Notes: generated by a model not told the origin, from the letters alone. Shown: positions 46,991-55,962, numbered from the stretch's first letter. The stretch is 64,000 nucleotides of DNA from Streptomyces orinoci (GCF_003121295.1 NZ_PHNC01000010.1:215301-279300), one strand, 5' to 3'. Numbers and translations: made by a program.

Positions 46991-47275
46991 TCAGGCGGGG
47001 ATCCCCACGGGAACGGGGGTGCGGCCCGCGCTGTGTTGCGTATCCCGCGCGGGGTTCTCGAGTGTCTGCTGCACGATGTGGAGGGTCAGCGGGAGCATCA
47101 GCCGGGCGAGGAGGCCCGCGCCGGCAACGTCGGCGGCGCCGGCGAGGACGGGCTCGGCGTAGGCCAGGGTCCGCCGCAGCGTGGGGCGGATCGAGTCGGA
47201 GGTGAAGTCGGGCAGGGCGATGGTGAAGGTCAGGCGGGCATCGGCAGTGTTCGGCCACGTGAGTTGGATGCGCAC
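46991..47275 (-). CDS. Small protein of unknown function under M-box control
   Basis: A 94-aa protein from a GTG with GGAGA six bases upstream. The middle (VLAGAADVAGAGLLARLMLPLTLHIV) is hydrophobic and may be an amphipathic or membrane segment; the ends are polar. I do not recognise the family. An M-box and a short leader ORF precede it on the same strand, so it is probably switched on at low Mg2+. Confidence 0.6.
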   Translation of the reverse strand: MRIQLTWPNTADARLTFTIALPDFTSDSIRPTLRRTLAYAEPVLAGAADVAGAGLLARLMLPLTLHIVQQTLENPARDTQHSAGRTPVPVGIPA

Positions 47276-47389
47276 AGCAGTCTCCGGACAGGACGTACCC
47301 GGTCACGGACGGGTGCACGGGACAGCCCGCACAGCATGCCCGGGAGCCCTACGGGCAGGGGCAGTGCGCGGAGGTCGGCGTCGGCGGCG

Positions 47390-47458
47390 TCAGCGACGGG
47401 TGAGTGGTGACGGGCGAGTTGGGCCGGAAGCGGGCTCCGGACTATGCCAGGGACTCAA
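47390..47458 (-). CDS. Possible 22-aa Pro-rich leader peptide (copy C)
   Basis: A TTG eight bases after GGAGG (within GAGGAGGTGAGG, a near-perfect anti-16S match) opens a frame beginning LSPWHSPEPASGPTRPSP with six prolines in 22 residues. It shares SPxHSxP with the leader peptides of copies B and E. It lies between the M-box and the 46991-47275 gene. Pro-rich leaders that sense translation speed under low Mg2+ are known from the enterobacterial mgtA and mgtCBR genes; a similar role here is inference. Confidence 0.55.
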   Translation of the reverse strand: MSPWHSPEPASGPTRPSPLTRR

Positions 47459-47543
47459 GCCCCTCACCTCCTCGCGGCCTGGGCACTCGAGGGTGCCGGA
47501 CATGGGCCGAGGAGCCCCCGCGACGCGGGAAGGCACCTCTCTC

Positions 47544-47705
47544 GTCACGGCTTCAGCACTGCACGGCGTATTCCCGGCCGGAGTTGGCCGGGCAGCCACT
47601 TGGGCGCACCCCTTAATCCGGAGTGAGCTGTCCTGACCCGGGGCGTCTCTCGACGTTCGGGGTCAGTGGCCTGTGTCCGTGCAGACGCCTCGCCCAACGA
47701 GGTGC
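47544..47705 (-). promoter_or_regulatory. M-box (ykoK) Mg2+ riboswitch, copy C
   Basis: Read on the minus strand: CACCTCGTTGGGCGAGGCGTCT, then AGAGACGCC, GGGTCAGGACAG, AAGGGGTG and CAGTGCTGAAGC in M-box order. The P-stem GGCGTCT/AGACGCC is intact. The 3' CTCTNACG block is altered to CCGTGACG. It precedes a leader ORF and the 94-aa gene. Confidence 0.82.
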
Positions 47706-47718
47706 TGCGTTTACATCG

Positions 47719-47748
47719 AGAATCGCGAAGGCGCATGAGTACTGTCAA
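47719..47748 (-). promoter_or_regulatory. Promoter of the M-box copy C transcript
   Basis: On the minus strand TTGACA is followed after 18 bases by GATTCT, ending 14 bases before the M-box. This is a good match to the housekeeping actinomycete promoter, and the start site would fall right at the riboswitch. Confidence 0.6.
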
Positions 47749-47839
47749 GCCACGTTTAGGGAAACGGGAGATGGCGCAGGTAAACGCCGATGGACGGGTT
47801 CAAGTCGGAGCCGCGTTCATATCCGGAACGGGAGATTCC

Positions 47840-48301
47840 ATGAGTGAGAGCGCCGATATACCGTCTTCGTCTTCGTCACATGCGGCGGGGCAGTTCGGTC
47901 CGTTGGGGGCCGTGCAGGCGGTGATGGACCATGTGCCCGGTGCCGGCCTGGTGAAGGAGGCCGTGAACGGGACGTTGGACGTGGTCGGTTCGGTGTCTCC
48001 CCGGGCACGTCGGGTCGCGGTGTATGCCGGTGTGGGCATCCTGGGTGCGGCGGGGCTCGTCGAGTGGCCGGTGGCGGCGGCAGGCGCCGCAGTGGTATGG
48101 CTGACACAGCAGCGGCCCAGAAGCAACAGTGAGGCGGGGGAAGCGCCGACCGGTCAGCGGCAGGACTCGCCCACGATTGCCTCCACTGCCCCGAAGCGGG
48201 TGAAGGGCACACCGAAGACCTCATCGTCCCCGGCGAACGGCCGGCGGAACGGTCCGGTGCCGATCGACGCCGGAGCGCCTTCGGGTCAGAAGGCCGGCTG
48301 A
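47840..48301 (+). CDS. Small membrane-associated protein upstream of the P-type ATPase
   Basis: A 153-aa protein with GGGAG ahead of the ATG at 47840. Residues 1-20 are Ser-rich, then LGAVQAVMDHVPGAGLVKEAVNGTL, and one strongly hydrophobic stretch (VYAGVGILGAAGLVEWPVAAAGAAVVWL) that should span the membrane; the tail is Lys/Ser/Pro-rich. It lies on the same strand some 75-100 bases before the ATPase, which suggests a transport partner or an accessory peptide. The family is unknown to me. Confidence 0.7.
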   Translation: MSESADIPSSSSSHAAGQFGPLGAVQAVMDHVPGAGLVKEAVNGTLDVVGSVSPRARRVAVYAGVGILGAAGLVEWPVAAAGAAVVWLTQQRPRSNSEAGEAPTGQRQDSPTIASTAPKRVKGTPKTSSSPANGRRNGPVPIDAGAPSGQKAG

Positions 48302-48375
48302 CTGCCGGGAAGTAGCCACCGGCTGCCCGGCCGTCCCGGGCACAGCATCCTTTCTCCGCACCGTGACCATGACCG

Positions 48376-51300
48376 GTGTGGACATCTCATGAGAGTAGGA
48401 CAGTGGTTCTGCGTTTGCCGACCGGCGTGCTCGTGGCCGGTCTTGGTTCGTTGCTCACCGCTCCGGCCCGGGCCGCGAGCCGTCTCGCGCCACCGCCCGA
48501 CATGCTGTGGCGCGGGACGACCGAGCTGGCATCAGCCGGTGTGCGCGCCGCCTCGAGCGGAGTGGCCGAGGCGTCGGCCACGGCCGTGCGCGTGGCCCGG
48601 GTGGCCCGTAACGCGCTTGTTCCCGGCGACAGTTGCTGGCGTTCCGGCAGCCGGCTCCAGTTGCCGTTGCGCCCGCACCCCGAGGCCGCCGATGTGCCGT
48701 GGCCGGCGGAGGCCGCGGAGAAGGTGGCGGCCGCATTGCTGGAGCATCCCGATGTGCTCCTCGCCCACTGGGACGGCGGTCTGTCCCGGCTGGTGGTGCG
48801 GGTGACCGAGGAGACCCGGGCCGGCGCTGTCGAGCGCCGGGCGGCGGAGCTGGCCGCCCGTTACGGGCTGGAGCACTCCGGCGGGAAGGAGGAACCGTAC
48901 TCTCCGCATCCTGGGGGCACCGCTGATGTGCGCGCCGCGGCTGCGGTCCTGGCCTGTGATGCGGCGGGTATCGCCACGGCGGTGACGGCGCGGGTGATGC
49001 GGTTGCAGAAGTCCCCGCGGTTGGTCACTGCGGCGGTGACGCTGCTGCGGGAGGACTCCCGGGTGCGTGGCGCGCTGCGCCGACGGCTCGGCGTGAAAGG
49101 CACCGACCTGCTGCTGGCGGCCGTCAATGCCGCCACGCACGGCCTGGGCCAGTCGCCGACCGCGCTCGTGCTGGACGGGGCCCTGCGGGCGGGCCAGTTG
49201 ACGGAAGCGCTGGCCCGCGCCGCCGCATTCGACGCCGCTCACGACAGCGTCTGCGTACCGGACCGGCCGAGCCTGTCCGGAGCCGGGCTGCCCCGGCCCC
49301 CGCTGCGGGAGAATCCGGGCGAGGAGTACGCCGACACCGCGGTCACGGGCAGTCTGGTGGGAGCGGCCGCGACGCTGGTGTTCACCCGCAGCCTTGCCGG
49401 GGCGGCTGAAGCGGTCCTGGCCGGATCGCCCAAGGCTGCGCGCTATGGCCCGGCGGCCTTCACGGCCGCTGCGGGAAGTGCCCTGGCCCAGGGCGGAGTG
49501 CTGGTCCGCAGCGTCGAGCGGCTGCGCCGGCTGGAGCTCGTGGACACCGTGGTTCTTCACCCCGGCGCTCTGCGCGGCCCACGGCGGACGGTCCTCGATG
49601 TCGAGCCCAGTACGTCTTCGTGGGACCACGACCGGCTCTGGCACGCGGCGACCGCGGCGCTGCGCGGCACCGAGGACGCGGCAGATGACGCCAACCGGCC
49701 TGCGATGAGCCTGCGTTCGGCATCCGGTGGTGAGTCGGCCGATACCGGTTCGATGATCGCGTCCATGGGCGGCGAGGACGTCGGCACCGTGCTGGTCGGA
49801 TGGGAGCTCGACCCGCTCGCCGAGGCGGTGCTGGACGCGGCGCGGCGGGCCGGCCTGAACGTCGTGATGGTCGACGATCCCTCGCTCGGCGACTTTGCCG
49901 CGCTGGCGGACACTGTCGTGGACTCCGGGCGTCCTCTGGCCGAGGTCGTACGCGAGCTGCAGGCGGACGGCAAAGCGGTGATGACCGTCACACGCATCGG
50001 CCACGAGGACGCCGGGGGCCATGAGGTGCTCGCGGGGCTGCTGGCCGGTGACCTCGCCGTGTCCGTCACCGATGGGCGCAGCGCCGTGGTCTGGGGCGCC
50101 GACCTCCTGGCGCTGAACGGTCTGGAGGGCGTGTGGCGGCTGCTGGCAGCCGCCTCCGCGGCGCGAGCCGTCAGCCGCCGCTCCAAGATCCTCGCCCAGT
50201 CGGGGGCGGCGCTGTCCGGGCTCCTGGTGGTCACGGGAAGCTCGCCCACCCGGCGTGCGCTCCTTCCGGCCGGGATCCGGATCGGCCCTGTCAACACCGC
50301 TGCCGGCGCAGCCCTGTTCTCGGGCTGGCGGTACGCATACGGGGCGCTCGGCCGCGAGGCTCCCCGCCCCGGACCGCGCGTATCGTGGCACACCCTGCAA
50401 CCCGATGAGGCACTGTCCCGGCTGGCCAGTACACCCCGGAGCACACCCACCGCGCTGTCCGGGCTGCGCGCGAGCGCGGCTGCCGCGGCCCGGCTGCCGG
50501 TCTTCGCACCGGCGCGCATGACGATGTCCTTGTTCACGGCCGTGCGCGCGGAACTCGACGATCCCCTCACCCCCGTGCTCGCGGTCGGCGCGGCCGCTTC
50601 GGCGGTTCTCGGATCCGGCATCGATGCGCTCCTGGTCACCGGGGCCTTGGGGATGAACGCTCTGGTGGGCGGAGTGCAGCGGTTGCGTGCCGAACGGGCC
50701 CTGGCCGAACTCTCGATGGGGCAGCGGCAGACGGCCCGGAGGGTCACCGACGCCCGGAAGGGGACGACGGCGATCGTGGACGCCGCCCGGCTGACGCCGG
50801 GCGATGTCATCGAGCTGGCCACCGGCGATGTCGTGCCGGCCGATGCCCGACTACTGGAAGCAGCCGACCTGGAGGTCGACGAATCCGCCCTGACCGGCGA
50901 GTCGTTGCCGACCCGCAAGCAGGTGGCCGCCACACCCCGTGCGGCCGTGGCGGACCGCGGCTGCATGATCCACGAAGGCACGACCGTGGTTGCCGGCCGC
51001 GGCCGGGCCGTTGTGGTGGGCACCGGTGACCAGACCCAGGCCGGACGCGCCGCGTCCCTGGCCTCACGGGCTCCGGCCGCGGCGGGGGTGCAGGCACGGC
51101 TGCAGGAACTGACGAAGAAGGCGCTGCCGCTCACCCTCGCCGGCGGGGCGGCCGTCACGGCACTGTCCCTGCTGCGCGGCCGCTCGGTGCGCGAGGCCGT
51201 CGGCGGCGGCGTGGCAGTGGCGGTGGCGGCCGTCCCGGAGGGTCTCCCACTGGTGGCGACGGTCGCGCAGCTGGCCGCCGCGCGCAGACTCAGCAAACGC

Positions 51301-52953
51301 GGGATCCTTGTGCGCACGCCACGTGCCCTGGAGGCACTGGGCCGGGTCGACACCATCTGCTTCGACAAGACCGGCACCCTGACCGAGAACCGCCTGCACG
51401 TCGTACACCTCGTCACCGCCCAGGGCACCATCCACGCCGCCAACGCCCCCGAAGCCGCCGCGGTGTTGCAGGCAGCGGCCCGCACCTGCCCCCGTCCCGA
51501 CGAGACGGGCGTACACGCGCATGCCACCGACGAGGCCGTACTGGCCGCGGCCCAGGACGACCCGGACTGGATCCAATCCGACGCCCGGCCCTTCGAAGCC
51601 AGCCGCGGCTACGCCGCCGCCGTCGGGCACATCACGGACGGCGACGCACACCTGCTGGTGGTCAAGGGCGCACCGGAGATCGTGCTGACGTGCTGCCCGG
51701 ACCTCCCCGCCGATGCGGAGGAAGCCGCGCAGTCCCTGGCGGGCCGAGGGCTGCGCGTGCTGGCCGTCGCCCGGCGCCGGCTCACCCCCGACGAGGCGCC
51801 CGACATGCTGGACAAGCCCCTGACAGGGCTGGAGTTCCTGGGGTTCGTGGCGCTGGCCGACACCCCGAGGGCCGGCTCCGCTCCTCTGGTGGCCGGGTTG
51901 CGCCGGGCCGGCTTGCGGCCGGTGATACTCACCGGCGACCATCCGCAGACCGCCCGGGCCATCGCGGTGTCCCTGGGCTGGCCGGAGGACGTCACCGTCG
52001 TCACCGGCGACCGGCTCTCCGCCCTCGACCGGGCGGGCCGGGCCGAACTGCTGCGGGACTGCGGCGTGGTGGCCCGCGTCGCCCCGGAACAGAAGCTCCA
52101 GGTCATAGAGGCGCTCCGGGAGGCGGGGCGCGTGGTGGCCATGGTGGGCGACGGGGCGAACGACGCCGCGGCCATCCGCGCCGCCGACGTCGGCGTGGGC
52201 ATCGCGGCACGCGGGTCGGCCGCGGCCCGCAACGCGGCCGATCTGGTCATCACAGGCGACGAGCTGTCCGTCCTCGTCGACGCAGTGGCCGAGGGCCGGG
52301 CCCTGTGGCGCAGCGTGGCCGACGCCATCAGCATCCTGATCGGCGGCAACTTCGGCGAGGTGGGCTTCACCGTGCTCGGCACCCTGCTCGACGGCGCATC
52401 CCCGCTGTCCACACGGCAGTTGCTGCTGGTCAACCTGCTCACCGACATGTTCCCGGCGATGGCGGTGGCGGTCACACCGCAGGACGAGGAGCCAGGTGAA
52501 GAAACGTCTCCGCCCGGTGATTCACCGGTGGGCATCGCCGCCCTCGGCGCCCCGTTGACCCGCCAGATCCGCCAACGCGGCCTGGTCACCGGCCTCGGCG
52601 CGACCACGGCATGGCTGATCGGCCGCCTCACCCCGGGCTCGGCACGGCGCACCAGCACCATGGCCCTGTGCGGTGTGGTCGGTGCTCAGCTCACCCAGAC
52701 CGTCCGGGGCCGGCAGCGCAGCCCCCTGGTCCTGGCGACCGCGGCCGGCTCCGCCCTCGTCCTCGCCGGCATCGTCCAGACACCGGTGGTCAGCCACTTC
52801 TTCGGCTGCACCCCGCTGGGTCCGGTGGCCTGGACAGGGGTCGGCGCAGCGGTCGGTACTGCCGCCCTCTCCCCCTGGCTGCTGCCACCCGCCGAACGGC
52901 TGCTGTCCCAACTGGCGGACAGGCTGAGGCCGGTCGTGCAGATCACCCGCTGA
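48376..52953 (+). CDS. Giant CtpI-like P-type cation-transporting ATPase
   Basis: A protein of about 1525 residues. The C-terminal 800 residues are a full P-type pump: actuator TGES (near 840), membrane motif PEGLP (near 953), phosphorylation site DKTGTLT (Asp997), hinge GDGANDAAAI. The PEGLP motif places it with P2-type pumps for Ca2+ or Mg2+ rather than heavy-metal pumps with CPx. The first 700 residues are an Ala-rich extension like that of mycobacterial CtpI. The GTG at 48376 has a weak site; a GTG at 48403 after GAGAGTAGGA is equally possible. The substrate is unknown; the setting suggests Mg2+. Confidence 0.9.
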   Translation: MWTSHESRTVVLRLPTGVLVAGLGSLLTAPARAASRLAPPPDMLWRGTTELASAGVRAASSGVAEASATAVRVARVARNALVPGDSCWRSGSRLQLPLRPHPEAADVPWPAEAAEKVAAALLEHPDVLLAHWDGGLSRLVVRVTEETRAGAVERRAAELAARYGLEHSGGKEEPYSPHPGGTADVRAAAAVLACDAAGIATAVTARVMRLQKSPRLVTAAVTLLREDSRVRGALRRRLGVKGTDLLLAAVNAATHGLGQSPTALVLDGALRAGQLTEALARAAAFDAAHDSVCVPDRPSLSGAGLPRPPLRENPGEEYADTAVTGSLVGAAATLVFTRSLAGAAEAVLAGSPKAARYGPAAFTAAAGSALAQGGVLVRSVERLRRLELVDTVVLHPGALRGPRRTVLDVEPSTSSWDHDRLWHAATAALRGTEDAADDANRPAMSLRSASGGESADTGSMIASMGGEDVGTVLVGWELDPLAEAVLDAARRAGLNVVMVDDPSLGDFAALADTVVDSGRPLAEVVRELQADGKAVMTVTRIGHEDAGGHEVLAGLLAGDLAVSVTDGRSAVVWGADLLALNGLEGVWRLLAAASAARAVSRRSKILAQSGAALSGLLVVTGSSPTRRALLPAGIRIGPVNTAAGAALFSGWRYAYGALGREAPRPGPRVSWHTLQPDEALSRLASTPRSTPTALSGLRASAAAAARLPVFAPARMTMSLFTAVRAELDDPLTPVLAVGAAASAVLGSGIDALLVTGALGMNALVGGVQRLRAERALAELSMGQRQTARRVTDARKGTTAIVDAARLTPGDVIELATGDVVPADARLLEAADLEVDESALTGESLPTRKQVAATPRAAVADRGCMIHEGTTVVAGRGRAVVVGTGDQTQAGRAASLASRAPAAAGVQARLQELTKKALPLTLAGGAAVTALSLLRGRSVREAVGGGVAVAVAAVPEGLPLVATVAQLAAARRLSKRGILVRTPRALEALGRVDTICFDKTGTLTENRLHVVHLVTAQGTIHAANAPEAAAVLQAAARTCPRPDETGVHAHATDEAVLAAAQDDPDWIQSDARPFEASRGYAAAVGHITDGDAHLLVVKGAPEIVLTCCPDLPADAEEAAQSLAGRGLRVLAVARRRLTPDEAPDMLDKPLTGLEFLGFVALADTPRAGSAPLVAGLRRAGLRPVILTGDHPQTARAIAVSLGWPEDVTVVTGDRLSALDRAGRAELLRDCGVVARVAPEQKLQVIEALREAGRVVAMVGDGANDAAAIRAADVGVGIAARGSAAARNAADLVITGDELSVLVDAVAEGRALWRSVADAISILIGGNFGEVGFTVLGTLLDGASPLSTRQLLLVNLLTDMFPAMAVAVTPQDEEPGEETSPPGDSPVGIAALGAPLTRQIRQRGLVTGLGATTAWLIGRLTPGSARRTSTMALCGVVGAQLTQTVRGRQRSPLVLATAAGSALVLAGIVQTPVVSHFFGCTPLGPVAWTGVGAAVGTAALSPWLLPPAERLLSQLADRLRPVVQITR

Positions 52954-53041
52954 CAGCCGGCCCGCGGATCGGGCACGGCGCGCTGCGACAGCAGAGCTCC
53001 GTGCCGGGCAACCCGTAGTTCTTCCGGGAGTGTTCATGACT

Positions 53042-53443
53042 TCAGGAACACGGTTCCAGGAACTCGAGCCGGTTACCGACCTTGTCGAAGGTGTGGAAGC
53101 GGTCGAAGCCGGGGAGGCCGTCCTCCCAGGTGATCGGGTGGCCCTTGTCCTCCAGGCGCCGGGCGAGATCCCCCAGGCAGCGCACGAGAATGGCCGGACG
53201 CGCCTCGCGGAACGGGCGGAAGTCGCTCTCCACGAACAGATGGACCTCCAGGCGGCCGCCGCGGAACCGGCATCCGCCCAGGCTCCCCGGTTCCACGGGC
53301 TTCTCCAGCTCGGTCATCCCCAGGAGGTCTCCCCAGAACACCCGGCTCAGGCCCTCGCCGCCCGGCGGTATGGCGAGGTGAAGGTGGTGCACACCGTCGA
53401 AGGTGAAATCGAAAGCGAAGTCGGGGATGGTTGCGGAAGTCAC
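53042..53443 (-). CDS. Glyoxalase/VOC-family protein
   Basis: A 133-aa protein from a GTG with GAGGAGGG upstream. GVHHLHLAIPPGGE at the start, RLEVHLFVE in the middle and GNRLEFLEP at the end supply the metal-binding His and Glu positions of the vicinal oxygen chelate fold. The last part resembles members that process or bind small organic compounds, including resistance-type proteins. The substrate is unknown. Confidence 0.88.
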   Translation of the reverse strand: MTSATIPDFAFDFTFDGVHHLHLAIPPGGEGLSRVFWGDLLGMTELEKPVEPGSLGGCRFRGGRLEVHLFVESDFRPFREARPAILVRCLGDLARRLEDKGHPITWEDGLPGFDRFHTFDKVGNRLEFLEPCS

Positions 53444-53654
53444 GACTGTCCCTCCTCTCGTCCGAAGTGCATTCCGAAGTTCATGGAGCGCCGCGGAGAC
53501 CCGGGCCGTCCGACTGTGGGACCCGGTGAGCAGGTGCCGGCGCACGTCATGTACCCCGGGTTCGCGGGCGAGCCGGACGAGCAGCCTTTCCGGTGCGGCA
53601 GTGGCGGGATGCGGAGGGTTCTGGGCCGCCGGAAACACGGGCGAGGCAGAAGGT

Positions 53655-54017
53655 TTATGGGCACCTCCTGAATTGATCGGTCAATGTCGCCTGGACATCG
53701 GCGAGTTGGTGTCCAGGTCGGCAGCAGGAAGCAGGGGGTGGGGTGCCAGTGCGTCGGGCGTGTGTGAGCGCGGCGACCTCGGTGATGGTGACGGTGGCAG
53801 TCAGCGGCAGTCCGGTGAAGCGGGCGAGCCAGGAGGCGCCGTGCCCCTGGCAGGCAAGGAGGTAAGCGAGGTGCACATACGGGTCGTAGACGGCACACCG
53901 GACCATTGCCGCCGGGTAGCCGTCCGGGTCGTCGAGCAGGTACAGGCGCTCGGTCCCGTCGCCCAGAGTCAGGCGTCCGGAGGGAAGGACGCGGTCCGCA
54001 GCCGGACGACACGGCAA
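53655..54017 (-). CDS. Small LDDP-family protein (copy 1), start uncertain
   Basis: The conserved core reads LGDGTERLYLLDDPDGYPAA, AVYDPYVHLAYLLACQGHGASWLARFTGLPL. It is shared with the proteins at 55.6-56.0 kb and 63.8-64.0 kb and matches nothing I know. The family is about 110 residues, without membrane segments, and always lies near an M-box. Here no ATG with a ribosome site exists: a TTG at 54017 is the first start past the M-box, a GTG at 54110 would lie inside it. The 5' part may have been lost by recombination. Confidence 0.55.
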   Translation of the reverse strand: MPCRPAADRVLPSGRLTLGDGTERLYLLDDPDGYPAAMVRCAVYDPYVHLAYLLACQGHGASWLARFTGLPLTATVTITEVAALTHARRTGTPPPASCCRPGHQLADVQATLTDQFRRCP

Positions 54018-54056
54018 GGAGCGGACCAGTCCACAGTCGGCCGGCTCTCCCCTACT

Positions 54057-54217
54057 CGTCAGGGCTTTGGCATTGCAAGGCGTAGGTAACTCCCCTGCCG
54101 GGTAGGCCACTTGTGGTCACTCCTTGGGCCGGGAAGATCTGTCCTGGCCCTGGGCGTCTCTCGGCGTCGTGGGGTCAGTGGCCTGTGTCCGTACAGACGT
54201 CTCGCCGAACGAGGTGC
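54057..54217 (-). promoter_or_regulatory. M-box (ykoK) Mg2+ riboswitch, copy D
   Basis: Minus strand: CACCTCGTTCGGCGAGACGTCT, AGAGACGCC, AGGGCCAGGACAG, AAGGAGTGACCAC and GCCAAAGCCCTGACGA in the right order. It is the most diverged copy (several block changes, one P-stem pair altered), and its 5' end overlaps the last codons of the ArsR gene, so it has no promoter of its own in view. It may work within a longer transcript or be decaying. Confidence 0.72.
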
Positions 54218-54531
54218 CCGGCGTTCCGGTCCTGTGCGGCTGGGGCCCAGCGGCCTGCGAGCGCGGCTTCTTCCAGCAGGGCGGGAACGTGCCCGTCCGC
54301 GGTCCGGTAGAACATCCGCGTCCCGTCACGCCGGGAGGCGACCAGACCCACGGCCCGCAGCCGGGCAAGGTGCTGGGAGACCGCGGCCCAGGGGGAACCG
54401 ACCAGTTCCGCGAGCTGTCCCACGGACCGCTCTCCTTGGCTCAGCGCCCGCAGCAGCCGGAGTCTGGTGGGATCGGCCACAGCCTTCAGCACCATCACCA
54501 TGCGGACGGTTTCGAAGGGGTTCGGGGCCAT
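54175..54531 (-). CDS. ArsR-family transcriptional regulator
   Basis: A 118-aa winged-helix protein: VLKAVADPTRLRLLRALSQGERSVGQLAELVGSPWAAVSQHLARLRAVGLVASRRDGTRMFY is the full ArsR/SmtB DNA-binding domain. No Cys-box of metal sensors is in the recognition helix. It starts eight bases after the winged-helix gene stop and is thus coupled to it. Its last 14 codons overlap M-box copy D, so its C-terminus is probably a product of that junction. Confidence 0.85.
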   Translation of the reverse strand: MAPNPFETVRMVMVLKAVADPTRLRLLRALSQGERSVGQLAELVGSPWAAVSQHLARLRAVGLVASRRDGTRMFYRTADGHVPALLEEAALAGRWAPAAQDRNAGHLVRRDVCTDTGH

Positions 54532-54539
54532 GATGTTGT

Positions 54540-55220
54540 TCACGCCGCCGCCTTCGACGGTTCGAACACGTAACCGCCCCGCCCGGTGTCCGCGATGACC
54601 GCCCCGTAACGGGAGCCGAGCTTGCGCCGGAGGCGGGCGACATGCGTGTCCACCGTACGCGTCTCGCCGTCGGCGTCCCGCTGCCACACCATCTCCATCA
54701 ACTGTTCCTGGCCGTGCGGACGTTGAGGGTGGGTGGCCAGGTAGGCGAGGAGTTCGAACTCCATGCAGGTCAGCTTGACCGGCCTGCCGTCCGCCGAGAC
54801 CGCACGACGTTCCAGGTCGAGTACCAGGCCGCCCACACGATGCGTCGGCGCGTGCGGAGACTCCGCATCGTCGGGAACTGCCGTCGGCCGGCGGTCCAGG
54901 TGCCAGTGCAGGTCGCTGACCGCGGGATCCAGCCAGACGAGGGAGAGCAGTTGTGACAGGGGGGTGGTGATGGGGCCCCGCGTGTCGAAGGCAGCTTCCA
55001 GGAGTGCGGAGCCGGGCGCTTCGCTTCGGCTGGACACCTCGGTCAGGCGCACGTCGGGGCCGGTCAGGGCCTGGGTGAGCCGGGCCCGTACGCGGGGCTC
55101 CTCGGCCGTGTCGCACATGACGTGCGCGACGCCGTGCAGGGGGACGTTGGTGGCCGCGTACGGGGCGCTGTCGATGAGTCGCTCGACGGTTTCCTGCAGG
55201 AGGCCGGACGGAAAGTACAT
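54540..55220 (-). CDS. OmpR-type winged-helix regulator without receiver domain
   Basis: A 226-aa protein. The C-terminal 95 residues are an OmpR/PhoB winged helix (LDLERRAVSADGRPVKLTCMEFELLAYLATHP ... VDTHVARLRRKLG ... GRGGYVF). The first 125 residues do not form a receiver: no phosphoryl Asp, and VPLHGVAHVMCDTAEEPRVRARL has no known match. It may sense a ligand or protein directly. GGAGA precedes the ATG. It lies inside the transcript that starts at M-box copy E. Confidence 0.85.
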   Translation of the reverse strand: MYFPSGLLQETVERLIDSAPYAATNVPLHGVAHVMCDTAEEPRVRARLTQALTGPDVRLTEVSSRSEAPGSALLEAAFDTRGPITTPLSQLLSLVWLDPAVSDLHWHLDRRPTAVPDDAESPHAPTHRVGGLVLDLERRAVSADGRPVKLTCMEFELLAYLATHPQRPHGQEQLMEMVWQRDADGETRTVDTHVARLRRKLGSRYGAVIADTGRGGYVFEPSKAAA

Positions 55221-55263
55221 GTCGGTGTCTCCAATTCCTGTTTCCAGGAGAGCTGCTGGTGGG

Positions 55264-55545
55264 TCAGTGGGCCAGGTGCCAGGCCGCTTCGAGGTGTCGC
55301 CGGCCGTCGGGGCCGGTGACCATGCGCCAGTGGGCGTGCGGGCGTTCGGCCTGCTCGTCCGGGACGCCCCAGGTGGCCGGCGCCGGGGCGGAAGCCGCGC
55401 GCAGGACGGTGCTGTCGAGAGGGCTGTCGGCTATACGGCGCACGACCTTGGCGGCGAAGCCCCGGAGGGTGCCGGGCCTGCGCGTGGCCGCGCGGTGTTC
55501 TCGACGTGTGTGAATGCGCGTGTGCAGCACGGTAAGGACGGACAT
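55264..55545 (-). CDS. Small basic protein of unknown function
   Basis: A 93-aa protein with a perfect ribosome site (GGAGGTGA, seven bases before the ATG). It is Arg-rich at the N-terminus (HTRIHTRREHRAATRRPG) and ends in HWRMVTGPDGRRHLEAAWHL. No family is recognised. It is part of the M-box copy E operon. Confidence 0.65.
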   Translation of the reverse strand: MSVLTVLHTRIHTRREHRAATRRPGTLRGFAAKVVRRIADSPLDSTVLRAASAPAPATWGVPDEQAERPHAHWRMVTGPDGRRHLEAAWHLAH

Positions 55546-55632
55546 GCAGAGGTCACCTCCATAAGGCGGCGTGCCCGCGGGAGGGCAGGGCGCGGCCAAG
55601 GGACGGCAGAACGTTTCGGTGTGCAGGGCGGG

Positions 55633-55962
55633 TCAGGCGCGGGACAGTGCGGCGGCTCCTGCGATGCGGCGCGCGGCGGGCAGCGGCAGGCCGGTGAAGC
55701 GGGAGAGCCAGTGCGCGTCGTGTCCCTGCTGCGCGAGGATGTAGGCGAGGTGCACCCGTGGGTCGTACGCGGCGTGCGCGGCGTACGGCCGGTCGCAGGT
55801 GCTGGGGTCGTCCAGCCGGTAGGCCCGCTCAGGTCCGTCGCCCAGGACCAAGGTCACGTGCGGGCAAGCGTGTTCGGGGCAGCGGGCGGGGTTGTGGCCG
55901 ACGCTGTGCGGGCACCGGCGGGCCGGCGCGGGGGGCTTGGTGAGATGCGTGAGAAGGCGCAC
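55633..55962 (-). CDS. Small LDDP-family protein (copy 2)
   Basis: A 109-aa protein from a GTG with GGGAGGG six bases upstream. It begins MRLLTHLTKPPAP, has a Cys/His-rich patch (RRCPHSVGHNPARCPEHACPH) that could bind a metal, and then the family core LGDGPERAYRLDDP, AYDPRVHLAYILAQQGHDAHWLSRFTGLPL. It is the only apparently intact copy of three in the window and the first gene after M-box copy E and its leader ORF. Confidence 0.75.
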   Translation of the reverse strand: MRLLTHLTKPPAPARRCPHSVGHNPARCPEHACPHVTLVLGDGPERAYRLDDPSTCDRPYAAHAAYDPRVHLAYILAQQGHDAHWLSRFTGLPLPAARRIAGAAALSRA

